This document shows, one piece after another, positions 1-9,854 of a DNA stretch of 64,000 nt. The DNA is from Roseomonas sp. KE0001 (GTDB lineage Bacteria; Pseudomonadota; Alphaproteobacteria; Acetobacterales; Acetobacteraceae): contig NZ_RCVQ01000002.1 of the NCBI RefSeq assembly GCF_016107285.1, forward strand, positions 248,001 to 312,000, written 5' to 3'. The notes beneath the pieces are model-generated. The model saw only the letters and a list, made by a program, of their open reading frames with translations. It had not been told where the DNA came from and searched no databases. Numbering within the stretch: position 1 is the stretch's first letter; every line of letters begins with the position of its first letter. The position numbers and the translations under genes are program-made.

Positions 1-2
1 CC

Positions 3-1172
<1,170 letters not shown>

Positions 1173-1272
1173 CGGCCTCCCCCGGCCGCCGGCAGCGATC
1201 GATCCCGGCGCGAGGCGCGGCGGCAACCCCGGGCCGCCCCGCCGGTTCCGTCCGCAGTGAGGGAGAACAGCG

Positions 1273-1605
1273 ATGCGTCATCTGCCGGAGGAGATGCGGG
1301 CCTGCATCGAGGCCTGCCTGAAGTGCTATGCCACCTGCCTCTCCATGGCCTCGGGCCATTGCCTGGAGGTGGGCGGGAAGCATGCCGAGCCGGCGCATGT
1401 CCGGCTGATGCTGGCCTGCGCCGAACTCTGCCGCACCTCGGCCCACATGATGCTGCTCGGTACGCCGCAGCATCGGCGGACCTGCCGGGAATGCGCCGCG
1501 CTCTGCCGCGACTGCGCCGCCGATTGCGAGAGGCTGGGCGGGATGGAGGACTGCGTCGCCGCCTGCCGCGCCTGCGCGGAGCAATGCGAGGCGATGGCCG
1601 GCTGA
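1273..1605 (+). CDS. Cysteine-rich four-helix-bundle copper-storage protein (DUF326/Csp-like)
   Basis: A 110-residue protein with 16 cysteines at 11, 15, 18, 22, 30, 49, 53, 71, 74, 78, 81, 85, 94, 98, 101 and 105, mostly in CxxxC or CxxC spacing on predicted helices. This pattern is that of the copper-storage Csp/DUF326 four-helix bundles, which bind many Cu(I) ions through thiolates lining the bundle. There is no signal peptide or Tat motif, so it is likely cytosolic (Csp3-like). A purine-rich GAGGGAGAA precedes the ATG. It stands alone between the transporter and aroQ, with no copper exporter next to it. Family assignment is good; copper as the metal is known for the family but not shown here. 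Confidence 0.85.
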   Translation: MRHLPEEMRACIEACLKCYATCLSMASGHCLEVGGKHAEPAHVRLMLACAELCRTSAHMMLLGTPQHRRTCRECAALCRDCAADCERLGGMEDCVAACRACAEQCEAMAG

Positions 1606-1741
1606 ACCGGGGAGCCCTGGCTTTCCAGACACTTGAAACCCTGGCGGTGGGGCGCGCCGCGGCCCGCGGGGGCGGCGGCGCTTGCGGTGTGGAAACCCCC
1701 CGTGCTACCGCGCCCGACCGGACCCGGACGGAACCCCGACA

Positions 1742-2197
1742 GTGAACCCGCCGCTGATCTTCATCCTGAATGGCCCCAACCTGAACCTGCTGGGCACGCG
1801 CCAGCCGGACATCTACGGGTCCGAGACGCTGGACGACGTCGAGGCGCTCTGCGCCGAGACCGCCGACTCCCTCGGCCTGGCGATCGATTTCCGTCAGAGC
1901 AATGTCGAGGGCGAGCTGATCTCCTGGGTGCAGGAGGCGCGCAGCCTGGCCGCCGGCATCATCATCAACCCGGCCGGCTATTCCCACACCTCGATCGCGC
2001 TGATGGACGCCCTGCTGGCCTCCGACCTGCCGGTGGTCGAGGTGCATCTGAGCAATATCCATCGCCGGGAATCCTTCCGGCATCTGTCCTATGTCTCGCG
2101 CGCGGCGCAGGGCGTGATCTGCGGGCTGGGGCCCCACGGCTATGCCCTGGCCCTGCGGGGCATCGCCGGCATCCTGGCCCAGTCGGACCAGGACTGA
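1742..2197 (+). CDS. aroQ: Type II 3-dehydroquinate dehydratase
   Basis: Catalyses dehydration of 3-dehydroquinate to 3-dehydroshikimate in the shikimate pathway. From the chosen GTG start it is 151 residues, the usual length. It opens with the family motif [17 protein letters not shown] (residues 10-26, with the catalytic Tyr near 25), then [10 protein letters not shown] and the VHLSNIH motif carrying the catalytic His. An in-frame ATG at 1682 would add 20 unconserved residues, so GTG at 1742 is preferred, although no strong ribosome site is visible. It lies 61 bp before accB, in the widespread aroQ-accB-accC order. Confidence 0.93.
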   Translation: MNPPLIFILNGPNLNLLGTRQPDIYGSETLDDVEALCAETADSLGLAIDFRQSNVEGELISWVQEARSLAAGIIINPAGYSHTSIALMDALLASDLPVVEVHLSNIHRRESFRHLSYVSRAAQGVICGLGPHGYALALRGIAGILAQSDQD

Positions 2198-2258
2198 CCG
2201 ACCGGGCCGGACCGGCGCCCCCTGACCGGCGCGTAGCAAAGAGGTTGCCAAAGGCATC

Positions 2259-2738
2259 ATGAGCGGCATTTCCTTCGGCCCGGACGCGATCCGCGCCCTG
2301 GCCCAGATCCTGCGGGAGACAGATCTCACCGAGATCGAGCTGGCGGACGGGGAAAGCCGCCTCCGCGTCACGCGCAACATCGCCATGGCCGCGGCACCGG
2401 CCGCCCCGGTGGCGGTGCCGGCCGTGGCCGCCGCCCCGGCGCCCGCGGCGGCGCCGGCTGCCACCAGGCCCGCCGCCGGGCCCGCCGCCGTCAGCGCCGC
2501 GACGCCCGGCGCCGTGACCTCGCCGATGGTCGGCGTCGCCTATCTGGCGCCGGAGCCGGGGGCGGCGCCCTTCATCTCCCCGGGCGCCCAGGTCGCGGCG
2601 GGGCAGACGCTGCTGCTGATCGAGGCGATGAAGACCTTCAACCAGATCAAGGCGCCGAAGGCCGGCACGGTCACGCGCATCCTGGTCGAGAGCGGCACGC
2701 CGGTCGAATACGGCGAACCGCTGGTGGTGATCGAGTAG
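2259..2738 (+). CDS. accB: Acetyl-CoA carboxylase biotin carboxyl carrier protein
   Basis: Carries biotin between the biotin carboxylase and carboxyltransferase subunits of acetyl-CoA carboxylase, the first step of fatty-acid synthesis. It is 159 residues: a short N-terminal helical segment, an Ala/Pro-rich linker (about residues 43-85), and a C-terminal biotinyl domain with the EAMK motif at 122-125 (Lys125 is the biotinylation site). A near-consensus AAAGAGG lies about 15 bases before the ATG. accC starts 5 bp downstream, so the two are co-transcribed and probably translationally coupled. Confidence 0.96.
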   Translation: MSGISFGPDAIRALAQILRETDLTEIELADGESRLRVTRNIAMAAAPAAPVAVPAVAAAPAPAAAPAATRPAAGPAAVSAATPGAVTSPMVGVAYLAPEPGAAPFISPGAQVAAGQTLLLIEAMKTFNQIKAPKAGTVTRILVESGTPVEYGEPLVVIE

Positions 2739-2743
2739 GCCCC

Positions 2744-4087
2744 ATGTTCAGGAAGGTGCTGATCGCCAATCGCGGCGAGATCGCGCTGCGCGTCCATCGC
2801 GCCTGCCAGGAGATGGGCATCCGCACCGTGGCGGTGCATTCCACCGCCGACGCCACCGCCATGCATGTGCGGCTGGCCGATGAGAGCGTCTGCATCGGCC
2901 CGCCCGCCGCGCGCGACAGCTATCTCAACGTCGCCGCCATCCTCTCCGCCGCCTCGATCACCGGGGCGGAGGCGATCCATCCGGGCTATGGCTTCCTCTC
3001 CGAGAATGCCGGCTTCGCCGAGATGGTGGAGGCGCACGGCTTCGCCTTCATCGGCCCCTCGCCGGACCATATCCGCATGATGGGCGACAAGATCGCCGCC
3101 AAGCAGGCGATGCGCTCGCTCGGCGTGCCGCTGGTGCCGGGATCGGATGGCGAGCTGGCCAGCCTGGAGGAGGCGCGCGAGGTCGCCGAGCGGATCAGGT
3201 ATCCGGTGCTGATCAAGGCGGCCGCCGGCGGCGGCGGGCGCGGCATGAAGGTCGCCCATTCGGCCGAGGAGCTGGAGGAGGCCTGGCGCGTCGCCCGCAC
3301 CGAGGCCAAGGCCGCCTTCGGCAACGACGCGGTCTACATGGAGAAGTACCTCGACCGGCCGCGGCATATCGAGCTGCAGGTGCTGGCCGACGCGCATGGC
3401 CATGTGGTGCATTTCGGCGAGCGGGACTGCTCGCTGCAGCGCCGCCACCAGAAGCTCGTGGAGGAGGCCGGCTCCCCCGCCCTGACCGCCGCCGAGCGCG
3501 ACGCGCTGGGCGCGCAGGTGACGGCCGGCCTGGCCAAGCTCGGCTACCGCAACGCCGGCACGCTGGAGTTTCTCTGGCAGGACGGGCAGTTCGCCTTCAT
3601 CGAGATGAACACCCGGCTGCAGGTCGAGCACCCCGTCACCGAGATGGTCTGCGGCATCGACCTGGTGAAGGAGCAGCTGCGCGTCGCCGCCGGCGAGGCG
3701 CTGGGCTATGGCCAGTCCGACATCACCTTCAGCGGCCATGCCATCGAATGCCGCATCACCGCCGAGGACCCCGAGAGCTTCGCGCCCAGCCCGGGCCGGG
3801 TGAACACCTATCACGCGCCGGGCGGGCTCGGGGTGCGGGTCGATAGCGCGCTCTATTCCGGCTATTCCGTGCCGCCGCACTACGACAGCCTGGTGGCCAA
3901 GCTGGTGGTGCACGGCAAGACCCGCGCCGAGGCCATCGCCCGCATGCGCCGGGCGCTGGGGGAGATGGTGGTGGACGGCATCCGCACCACCCTGCCGCTG
4001 CACCAGCGCATCATGGCCGATCCGGAATTCCAGTCGGGCGACTACACCATCCACTGGCTCGAGCGTTTCGTCGGCCTGAAGACCTGA
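2744..4087 (+). CDS. accC: Acetyl-CoA carboxylase biotin carboxylase subunit
   Basis: ATP-dependent carboxylation of the biotin on AccB. The 447-residue protein has the full family layout: N-terminal IANRGEIALRVHRAC, a glycine-rich ATP-grasp loop (AAGGGGRGMK near residue 165), the FIEMNTRLQVEHPVTEM active-site strand, and the biotin carboxylase C-terminal domain (GHAIECRITAEDP onward). Length matches family norms. It ends the aroQ-accBC group; the next gene starts about 200 bp later after a GC-rich tandem repeat. Confidence 0.97.
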   Translation: MFRKVLIANRGEIALRVHRACQEMGIRTVAVHSTADATAMHVRLADESVCIGPPAARDSYLNVAAILSAASITGAEAIHPGYGFLSENAGFAEMVEAHGFAFIGPSPDHIRMMGDKIAAKQAMRSLGVPLVPGSDGELASLEEAREVAERIRYPVLIKAAAGGGGRGMKVAHSAEELEEAWRVARTEAKAAFGNDAVYMEKYLDRPRHIELQVLADAHGHVVHFGERDCSLQRRHQKLVEEAGSPALTAAERDALGAQVTAGLAKLGYRNAGTLEFLWQDGQFAFIEMNTRLQVEHPVTEMVCGIDLVKEQLRVAAGEALGYGQSDITFSGHAIECRITAEDPESFAPSPGRVNTYHAPGGLGVRVDSALYSGYSVPPHYDSLVAKLVVHGKTRAEAIARMRRALGEMVVDGIRTTLPLHQRIMADPEFQSGDYTIHWLERFVGLKT

Positions 4088-4103
4088 GCGCCGTTCCGGC
4101 CCC

Positions 4104-4139
4104 CCCCCGGGACCGCCCCCGGGACGGCCCCCGGGACGG
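4104..4139. repeat. 12-bp tandem repeat, three copies, after accC
   Basis: Three tandem copies of CCCCCGGGACGG (the first has CCG at the end) lie in the gap between accC and the MprF gene. They start 17 bp after the accC stop. This is the non-coding member of the family of short tandem duplications seen across the window. Each copy is partly self-complementary (CCCGGG). No U-tract follows, so it is not a typical terminator. Confidence 0.85.
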
Positions 4140-4290
4140 CCACAGGGTCGCCATCCTTTCGCGCTCCTGTCTCCCGCGCGCCTTTTCTGCGCGCGGCCGG
4201 GCAGCCGACAGGCCGTCCCGCCGTTTGCCTCTGCGGCCCTCCTTCTCCGCCGCCTGGCCGGTGGGGGAGGCGCGTTGATCGGGAAGAGTG

Positions 4291-6939
4291 ATGAACGGGT
4301 TCACGGCCGCCCCTCCGGCGGCGAGCGAAAGCGGGACGGAGGGCGGCGACGGCCTCGACGCCGGCACGCGGCGGGCACGGCGCTGGGCCCTGCTGCGGCC
4401 CTGGCTGGTGCTGGCCGGCTCGGTGGCGATGGCCGGGCTCGGCCTGCTGGCGCTGCACGCGCTGTCGCGGGAGCTCGACTACAACGCCATCACCGCCGCC
4501 CTGGCGGCGCAGCGGCCGGCGGTGCTGCTGGCGGCGGTGGCCGCCACGGCGTTGAGCTATGCCGCCATGACCGGCTACGACATCTCGGCGCTGCGCCATG
4601 TCGCGCCGGGGCGGGTGCCGCCGCGCATCGCCGCCCTGGCCGCCTTCTGCGGCTTCGCCCTGAGCAACACGGTCGGCGTCGGCACCTTCACCGGCGGCGC
4701 GGTGCGCTGGCGGATCTATGCCGCGGCGGGGCTGGAGCCGCCGCGCATCACCCGCGCCATCCTGTTCGTCACGGCGAGCTTCGTCCTCGGGCTCTTCGCG
4801 GTGGCCGGCCTCGGCCTGCTGCTGGAGGCCGACCGCATGGCCGAATGGTTCGGCCTGCCCGCGCCCCTGCTGCGGGGCCTGGCGCTGGTGGGACTGCTGG
4901 CCCTGGCCGGGGCGGCGGTGGCGGGGCGGATCTGGCGCGGGCGGCGTCTCGGGCGCTTCGTGCTGCGTGCCCCGCCACTGCGGCTGGTTGCCTTCCAGGG
5001 CCTGGTCTCGCTGGTCGATATCGGCGCCGCCGCCGCCGTGCTCTGGCTGCTGCTGCCGCCGGGGGCGGTCGACCTGCCGGCCTTCATGGCGCTCTACGCG
5101 GTGGCGATCGCCATCGGCGCCGCCAGCCACCTGCCGGGCGGCATCGGCGTCTTCGAGGCGGTGGTGCTGCTGGCCTTCCGCAACACCGCGGTGCCGCTGG
5201 ATCAGGTGGCGGCCGCGCTGGTGCTCTACCGCGCCATCTACTTCGCCCTGCCGCTGGCCCTCGCCCTGCTGCTGCTGGCCGGCTTCGAGGCCAGCCGGCG
5301 GGCGCATCTGCTGGCCGGCGGCACGCGGGCGGTGCGCGCCGCCACCCGGCTGATGCCGCGCTTCCTGGGCGCCACCGCCTTCGCCGCCGGCGCGGCGCTG
5401 CTGCTGGGGGGCGTCACGCCGCCGCTGGGCGACTCGCCGGGTCTGCTGGCGCCCGCCCTGCCGCTGCCGGTCTTCGAACTGTCGCATCTGCTGGCCAGCG
5501 TCGGCGGGCTGGCGCTGATCTTCGTGGCGCACGGGCTGGTGCACCGGCTCGACGGCGCCTGGTGGCTGGCCCTCGCCCTGGCGGGCGGCGGGCTGCTGCT
5601 CTCGCTGGCCCGCGGCGGCGGCATGGTGGAGATCGGCCTCCTGGTGCTCCTGGGCCTCGCCCTGCTGGTCTCGCGCCAGCGCTTCGACCGCCGCGCCCGC
5701 CTGCTGGCGCCGAGCCTGACGCCCGGCTGGTGGCTGGCGGTGGCGGCGGTGGTGGCGGCGGCGGCCTGGCTGCTCTTCTTCGCGCATCGCGATGTCGACT
5801 ATTCGCGCCAGCTCTGGTGGCAGTTCGAGCTGGATGCCAGCACGCCGCGCGGCATGCGCGCCACGCTCGGCAGCGTGCTGGCGCTGTTCGCCGCCGGCCT
5901 CTGGGCGCTGCTGCGCCCGGCCCGCAGCGCCATCCACCCGCCGACGCCGGAGGAGATGGCGCGCGCCGTCGCCATCGTCGAGGCGCAGGACCGGGCGGAT
6001 GCCAATCTCGTCCGCATGGGCGACAAGGGGCTGCTGTTCTCCGAGGCGGGGGATGCCTTCATCATGTACGGCCGGCGTGGCCGCTCCTGGGTGGCGCTGT
6101 TCGATCCGGTGGGGCCGAAGCAGCGGGGGCTGGACCTGGTCTGGCGCTTCGTCGAGATGGCCGACGCGCAGCGCGGCCGCGCCGCCTTCTACCAGGTGCG
6201 GCCGGAGAACCTGCCGCTCTACATCGACGCCGGGCTGCAGCCGCTGAAGCTGGGCGAGGCGGCGCGGGTGCGGCTCGCCGCCTTCGACCTGAAGGGCCGC
6301 GCCCGGCAGTCGCTGCGCAGCGCGCTGAACCGGGCGGAGCGCGAGGGGCTGCGCTTCGAGGTGGTGGAGGCGGCCGGCGTGCCGCCGCTGCTGCCCGAGC
6401 TGGCGGAGGTTTCCCGCCTCTGGCTCGATCAGCACAAGGCGCGCGAGAAGGCCTTCTCGCTCGGCGCCTTCGATCCGACCTATGTCGCCGCCCAGGGGGT
6501 CGCGCTGGTGCGCGGGCCGGAGGGCCGGCTGATCGCCTTCGCCACCCTGCTGGAGACGCCGGGTCCGCGCCACGAGATGTCGATCGACCTGATGCGCCAC
6601 CGCCCGGACGTGCCGCCCGGCACCATGGACTTCCTCTTCCTGCGGCTGATCCTGCGCGCGCGGGAGCAGGGCTATGCCTGGTTCGACCTCGGCATGGCGC
6701 CGCTCTCGGGTCTGGCGGCGCACCGGCTGGCGCCGGTCTGGTACCGGCTGGGCGGGCTGGTCTTCCGCCGCGGCGAGCGCTTCTACAACTTCCGCGGCCT
6801 GAGGGCCTTCAAGGAAAAGTTCGAGCCGGAATGGGAGCCGCGCTACCTTTGCACGCCGGGCGGGCTGGACCCCTGGGTGGTGCTGGCGGATGTCGCGGCG
6901 CTGCAATCGGGCGGGCTGCGGGGAGTGATCGGCAAATGA
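4291..6939 (+). CDS. mprF: Bifunctional lysylphosphatidylglycerol flippase/synthetase MprF-like (LpiA)
   Basis: About 882 residues. The N-terminal half has many membrane helices (flippase-type domain, about residues 35-345, with a helix-rich connector to about 545). The C-terminal part is a DUF2156-type aminoacyl transferase domain (about 555-870) ending in the conserved YNFRGLRAFKEKFEPEW segment. Members transfer lysine or alanine from tRNA to phosphatidylglycerol and flip the product, lowering surface charge and giving resistance to cationic peptides and acid. ATG 4291 is used; a GTG sits immediately before it at 4288, and GGGAAG precedes both. The next gene encodes an AcvB-type protein, as in the Agrobacterium lpiA-acvB pair, which supports a lysyl-PG role. 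The amino acid used is inferred. Confidence 0.92.
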   Translation: MNGFTAAPPAASESGTEGGDGLDAGTRRARRWALLRPWLVLAGSVAMAGLGLLALHALSRELDYNAITAALAAQRPAVLLAAVAATALSYAAMTGYDISALRHVAPGRVPPRIAALAAFCGFALSNTVGVGTFTGGAVRWRIYAAAGLEPPRITRAILFVTASFVLGLFAVAGLGLLLEADRMAEWFGLPAPLLRGLALVGLLALAGAAVAGRIWRGRRLGRFVLRAPPLRLVAFQGLVSLVDIGAAAAVLWLLLPPGAVDLPAFMALYAVAIAIGAASHLPGGIGVFEAVVLLAFRNTAVPLDQVAAALVLYRAIYFALPLALALLLLAGFEASRRAHLLAGGTRAVRAATRLMPRFLGATAFAAGAALLLGGVTPPLGDSPGLLAPALPLPVFELSHLLASVGGLALIFVAHGLVHRLDGAWWLALALAGGGLLLSLARGGGMVEIGLLVLLGLALLVSRQRFDRRARLLAPSLTPGWWLAVAAVVAAAAWLLFFAHRDVDYSRQLWWQFELDASTPRGMRATLGSVLALFAAGLWALLRPARSAIHPPTPEEMARAVAIVEAQDRADANLVRMGDKGLLFSEAGDAFIMYGRRGRSWVALFDPVGPKQRGLDLVWRFVEMADAQRGRAAFYQVRPENLPLYIDAGLQPLKLGEAARVRLAAFDLKGRARQSLRSALNRAEREGLRFEVVEAAGVPPLLPELAEVSRLWLDQHKAREKAFSLGAFDPTYVAAQGVALVRGPEGRLIAFATLLETPGPRHEMSIDLMRHRPDVPPGTMDFLFLRLILRAREQGYAWFDLGMAPLSGLAAHRLAPVWYRLGGLVFRRGERFYNFRGLRAFKEKFEPEWEPRYLCTPGGLDPWVVLADVAALQSGGLRGVIGK

Positions 6940-6986
6940 GCCGGGGAAGCGAATGAGCCGGGGAAGCGAATGAGCCTGGGAAGCAC
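6936..6986 (+). repeat. 17-bp tandem triplication at the mprF/acvB junction
   Basis: ATGAGCCGGGGAAGCGA occurs at 6936-6952 and 6953-6969, with a diverged third copy at 6970-6986. Each copy begins with an ATG; the first ATG overlaps the mprF stop as ATGA. Because 17 is not a multiple of three, only the third ATG (6970) is in the acvB frame. The simplest reading is an ancestral ATGA overlap pushed apart by 34 bp through tandem duplication. Confidence 0.9.
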
Positions 6987-7698
6987 GGGGCGGCGGGGAC
7001 TGATCCTGGGTGGCGCGGCGGCGGCCCTGGCGCCGCTGCCGGCGCGCCCCGCCCTGGCGCAGCGCGACACCTCGAAATGGCTGATCGAGCTGCCGGCCCG
7101 GCCGATGCGGGGGGAGACCTTCGCCATCATTCTCTCGGGCGACGGCGGCTGGCGCGACCTCGACCGCACCGCCGGCCGCTACCTGCGCGACGCCGGCGTC
7201 CCGGTGCTCGGCTTCGACTGCCTGAACTGGTTCTGGACCCCGCGTTCGCCGGCGGAGGTGGCGGCCGAGCTGGACCGTGTCATCGCACTCTATGCCGAGG
7301 CATGGAAGGCGCCGAAGGTGGCGCTGATCGGCTATTCTTTCGGCGCCGACGTGCTGCCCTTCGCCTGGAACCGCATGACGGAGGCGAGCCGCGCGAGGAC
7401 GGTGCTGATCTCGCTCCTCGCCCTCGGCAAGAGCGCCGCCTTCGAGATCCGGCTAGGCGATTTCATCGGCCTCTCGCGGCCGGGGGAGCTGCCGACGGCG
7501 CCCGAGCTGCCCGGCCTGCCACCCGCCCTGGTGCAGTGCACCTACGGCGCGGAGGAGGAGGAGGACACCGCCTGCAAGGCTTTCCAGGGCACGCCGGCAC
7601 AGATCATCCGCACCAGCGGCGGCCATCATTTCGACGAGGATTACAAGGCCCTGGCGCGACGCATCCTGGCGCGGCTGCCCGGCCGCGAGGGCGGCTGA
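6970..7698 (+). CDS. acvB: AcvB/VirJ-family protein, probable periplasmic lysyl-phosphatidylglycerol hydrolase
   Basis: 242 residues with an N-terminal export signal ([17 protein letters not shown], paired arginines as in Tat signals, cleavage likely after PALA, near residue 30). The body is an alpha/beta-hydrolase fold of the VirJ/AcvB type: [10 protein letters not shown], then the nucleophile elbow [11 protein letters not shown] (Ser near 122) and the late histidine in [10 protein letters not shown]. In Agrobacterium, AcvB hydrolyses lysyl-phosphatidylglycerol made by LpiA and is needed for virulence. The gene follows mprF directly, so the pair should set aminoacyl-lipid levels. It is single-domain, whereas AcvB itself is longer, so it is closest in size to VirJ. 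Confidence 0.82.
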   Translation: MSLGSTGRRGLILGGAAAALAPLPARPALAQRDTSKWLIELPARPMRGETFAIILSGDGGWRDLDRTAGRYLRDAGVPVLGFDCLNWFWTPRSPAEVAAELDRVIALYAEAWKAPKVALIGYSFGADVLPFAWNRMTEASRARTVLISLLALGKSAAFEIRLGDFIGLSRPGELPTAPELPGLPPALVQCTYGAEEEEDTACKAFQGTPAQIIRTSGGHHFDEDYKALARRILARLPGREGG

Positions 7699-7742
7699 GC
7701 GATGTCTGGCGCGGCCCTCCTCTCCGCGCCATGATACGCGCC

Positions 7743-8402
7743 ATGTCCCGCCGTCCGGTGGAAATCACGACAGAGCTGCTGCTCCGCGCCTATCGCGCCG
7801 GGCTTTTCCCCATGGCGGAGTCGCGCGCCGGCGACCGGCTCTACTGGCTGGACCCTGAGTTGCGGGGCATCCTGCCGTTGCACCGCTTCCACCTGCCGCG
7901 CCGGCTGCGCCGCACCGCCCTCAACGGGCCCTACACCGTCACCGCCGACACCGCCTTCCCCGCGGTGATCGCCGCCTGCGCCGCGCCGGCGCCGGGGCGC
8001 GAGGACAGCTGGATCAACCCGGAGATCGAGCGGCTGTTCAACGCCCTGCACGCCAGCGGGGAGGGGCATTCGGTGGAGGTCTGGCAGGAGGGCGCGCTGG
8101 TCGGCGGGCTCTATGGCGTGGCGCTCGGCGGCGCCTTCTTCGGCGAGAGCATGTTCAGCCGGGCGCGGGACGCCTCCAAGGTGGCGCTGGTGCATCTGGT
8201 GGCGCGGCTGCGGCTCTGCGGCTTCACCCTGCTCGACACGCAGTTCACCACCGGCCATCTGACGCAGTTCGGCACGATCGAGATCCCCCGCGCCGACTAC
8301 AAGGCGCGGCTGGCCGAGGCGCTGGTCCGGCCGGACGCCTGGCGGCCCGATCCGCCCGGCGTGGCGGAGGAGATCCGCCGGATGGGCGAGGCCCCGGCCT
8401 GA
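7743..8402 (+). CDS. aat: Leucyl/phenylalanyl-tRNA-protein transferase
   Basis: Adds Leu or Phe from charged tRNA to N-terminal Arg or Lys of proteins, marking them for ClpS/ClpAP (N-degron pathway); cytosolic. The 219-residue sequence carries the family blocks [38 protein letters not shown] and [17 protein letters not shown] 7743 gives the expected N terminus; an upstream ATG at 7731 would add four residues. In many alphaproteobacteria aat lies between accC and a DUF2155 gene. Here the mprF-acvB pair precedes it and a trehalose operon follows it. Confidence 0.95.
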   Translation: MSRRPVEITTELLLRAYRAGLFPMAESRAGDRLYWLDPELRGILPLHRFHLPRRLRRTALNGPYTVTADTAFPAVIAACAAPAPGREDSWINPEIERLFNALHASGEGHSVEVWQEGALVGGLYGVALGGAFFGESMFSRARDASKVALVHLVARLRLCGFTLLDTQFTTGHLTQFGTIEIPRADYKARLAEALVRPDAWRPDPPGVAEEIRRMGEAPA

Positions 8403-8426
8403 CGGCGCCTCGCCCCGGTTCTCCCC

Positions 8427-9854
8427 TCAGTTCCGCGTCGGCGCCGGGCTGAAGGTTTCCGCTTCCGGCAGGGACAGCTCCTCCAGCTCCGCCAGGAAGC
8501 TCTCGGCCCAGCTGGTGGCGGTCTGCTCCTCCAGCCCGCGCATCATGCTCTCCCAGCGCTCCTTCCTCTCGGCCAGCGGCATCCGCAGCGCCTGGTCGAG
8601 CTTCTCCGCGATCGCCTCGGCGTCCAGCGGATTGACCAGCAGGGCCGTCTCCATGGTCTCGGCCGCGCCGGCGAAGCTCGACAGGACCAGCACGCCCGGA
8701 TCCTCCGGATCCTGCGCCGCGACATACTCCTTGGCCACCAGGTTCATGCCGTCCCGCAGCGGCGTCACCAACCCCACGCGCGCGGCGCGGTAGAAGCCCG
8801 CCAGCGTCTCGCGCGCCACGGCGCGGGCGACATAGCGCACCGGGGTCCAGTCGAACTCGGCATAGTCGCCGTTGATGCGGCCGGCCAGGGTATCCAGCTC
8901 GCGGCGCAGGTTGCGGTAGGTGGCCACCTCGTTGCGGCTGCGCGCCGCGACCTGCAGGTAGGTGACCTTGTTCAGGTGCTCGGGGTAGTTGGCCAGCAGC
9001 GCCGCGAAGCCGCGCATGCGGTGCGGCAGGCCCTTGGTATAGTCGAGCCGCTCGGCGCCGACGATCAGCGCCCGCCCGCCCATGCTGGCGGCGAGGCGCT
9101 GGGTGTCCGGCCCGAAGGCCGCCTTGCGCGCCAGGGTGGCGAAGCCGCGCGTGTCGATGCCGATGGGATGGGCGGAGAGCCGGGCGCGGCGCGGCGTCCC
9201 GTGCAGCTCGCCACGCACGCTGCCGGTCGCGTCGGGGGTCAGGCCCAGCCCCTCCTGGAAACAGTTGATCAGCCCGCCAAGGTCGCGGCGGGTCTGCACG
9301 CCGACGAGGTCATAGGCCAGCAGATCGCGCAGCAGCCGCTCGGCGTCCGGCAGGGCCGAGAGCACGGCGAAGGGCGGGAAGGGGATGTGCAGGAAGAAGC
9401 CGATGCGCTGGCGGGCGCCAAGCGCGCGCAGCTCGGCCGCCATCGGGATCAGCTGGTAGTCGTGGATCCAGATGGTGTCGTCGGGGTGCAGCAGGGGCAG
9501 CAGCGCCTGGGCGAAGTCGCGGTTCACCTTGCGGTAGGATTCCGCTTCCTGGCGGTTGTACTCCATCAGGCCGAGCCGGAAGTGGAAGAGCGGCCAGAGG
9601 GTGTTGTTGGAATAGCCGGCGTAGAAGCCCTTATGGTCGGCTTCCGTGAGGTCGATGGTCGCGTAGTCGATGCCGGCCGAGCGAACGCGGCGCGGCTCCA
9701 GCCCGGCATCCTTGCGGGTCTCGCCGCTCCAGCCGAACCAGAGCCCGCCGCTCGCCTTCAGCATGTCCTTGAGCGCGACGGCGAGGCCGCCCGCCGCCGG
9801 TTCGCCGCGGCGCGGCACCGCGACGCGATTGGAGAGGACGACTAGCCGCCCCAC
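8427..9854 (-). CDS. otsA: Trehalose-6-phosphate synthase
   Basis: GT20 enzyme making trehalose 6-phosphate from UDP- (or ADP-) glucose and glucose 6-phosphate. From GTG 9854 (GGGAG eight bases upstream) it is 475 residues. It begins VGRLVVLSNRVAVP, then the donor-loop RGEPAAGGLAVAL, WIHDYQLIPMA, FFLHIPFPP, ERLDYTKGLPHR and LRDGMNLVAKEYVA. The frame stays open upstream, but that part overlaps the GH15 gene and is not conserved. The start overlaps the GH15 stop by 13 bp. It is the last gene of otsB-GH15-otsA and makes the osmo- and desiccation protectant trehalose together with OtsB. Confidence 0.94.
   Translation of the reverse strand: MGRLVVLSNRVAVPRRGEPAAGGLAVALKDMLKASGGLWFGWSGETRKDAGLEPRRVRSAGIDYATIDLTEADHKGFYAGYSNNTLWPLFHFRLGLMEYNRQEAESYRKVNRDFAQALLPLLHPDDTIWIHDYQLIPMAAELRALGARQRIGFFLHIPFPPFAVLSALPDAERLLRDLLAYDLVGVQTRRDLGGLINCFQEGLGLTPDATGSVRGELHGTPRRARLSAHPIGIDTRGFATLARKAAFGPDTQRLAASMGGRALIVGAERLDYTKGLPHRMRGFAALLANYPEHLNKVTYLQVAARSRNEVATYRNLRRELDTLAGRINGDYAEFDWTPVRYVARAVARETLAGFYRAARVGLVTPLRDGMNLVAKEYVAAQDPEDPGVLVLSSFAGAAETMETALLVNPLDAEAIAEKLDQALRMPLAERKERWESMMRGLEEQTATSWAESFLAELEELSLPEAETFSPAPTRN

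Noticed and set aside
2540..4054. 504-residue frame antisense to accB/accC
   Set aside because: His/Gly/Arg-rich composition and full overlap with clear accBC coding; a high-GC antisense shadow.
4042..6906. 954-residue frame antisense to mprF
   Set aside because: Gln/Arg/His-rich shadow with no domain; the opposite strand encodes MprF convincingly.
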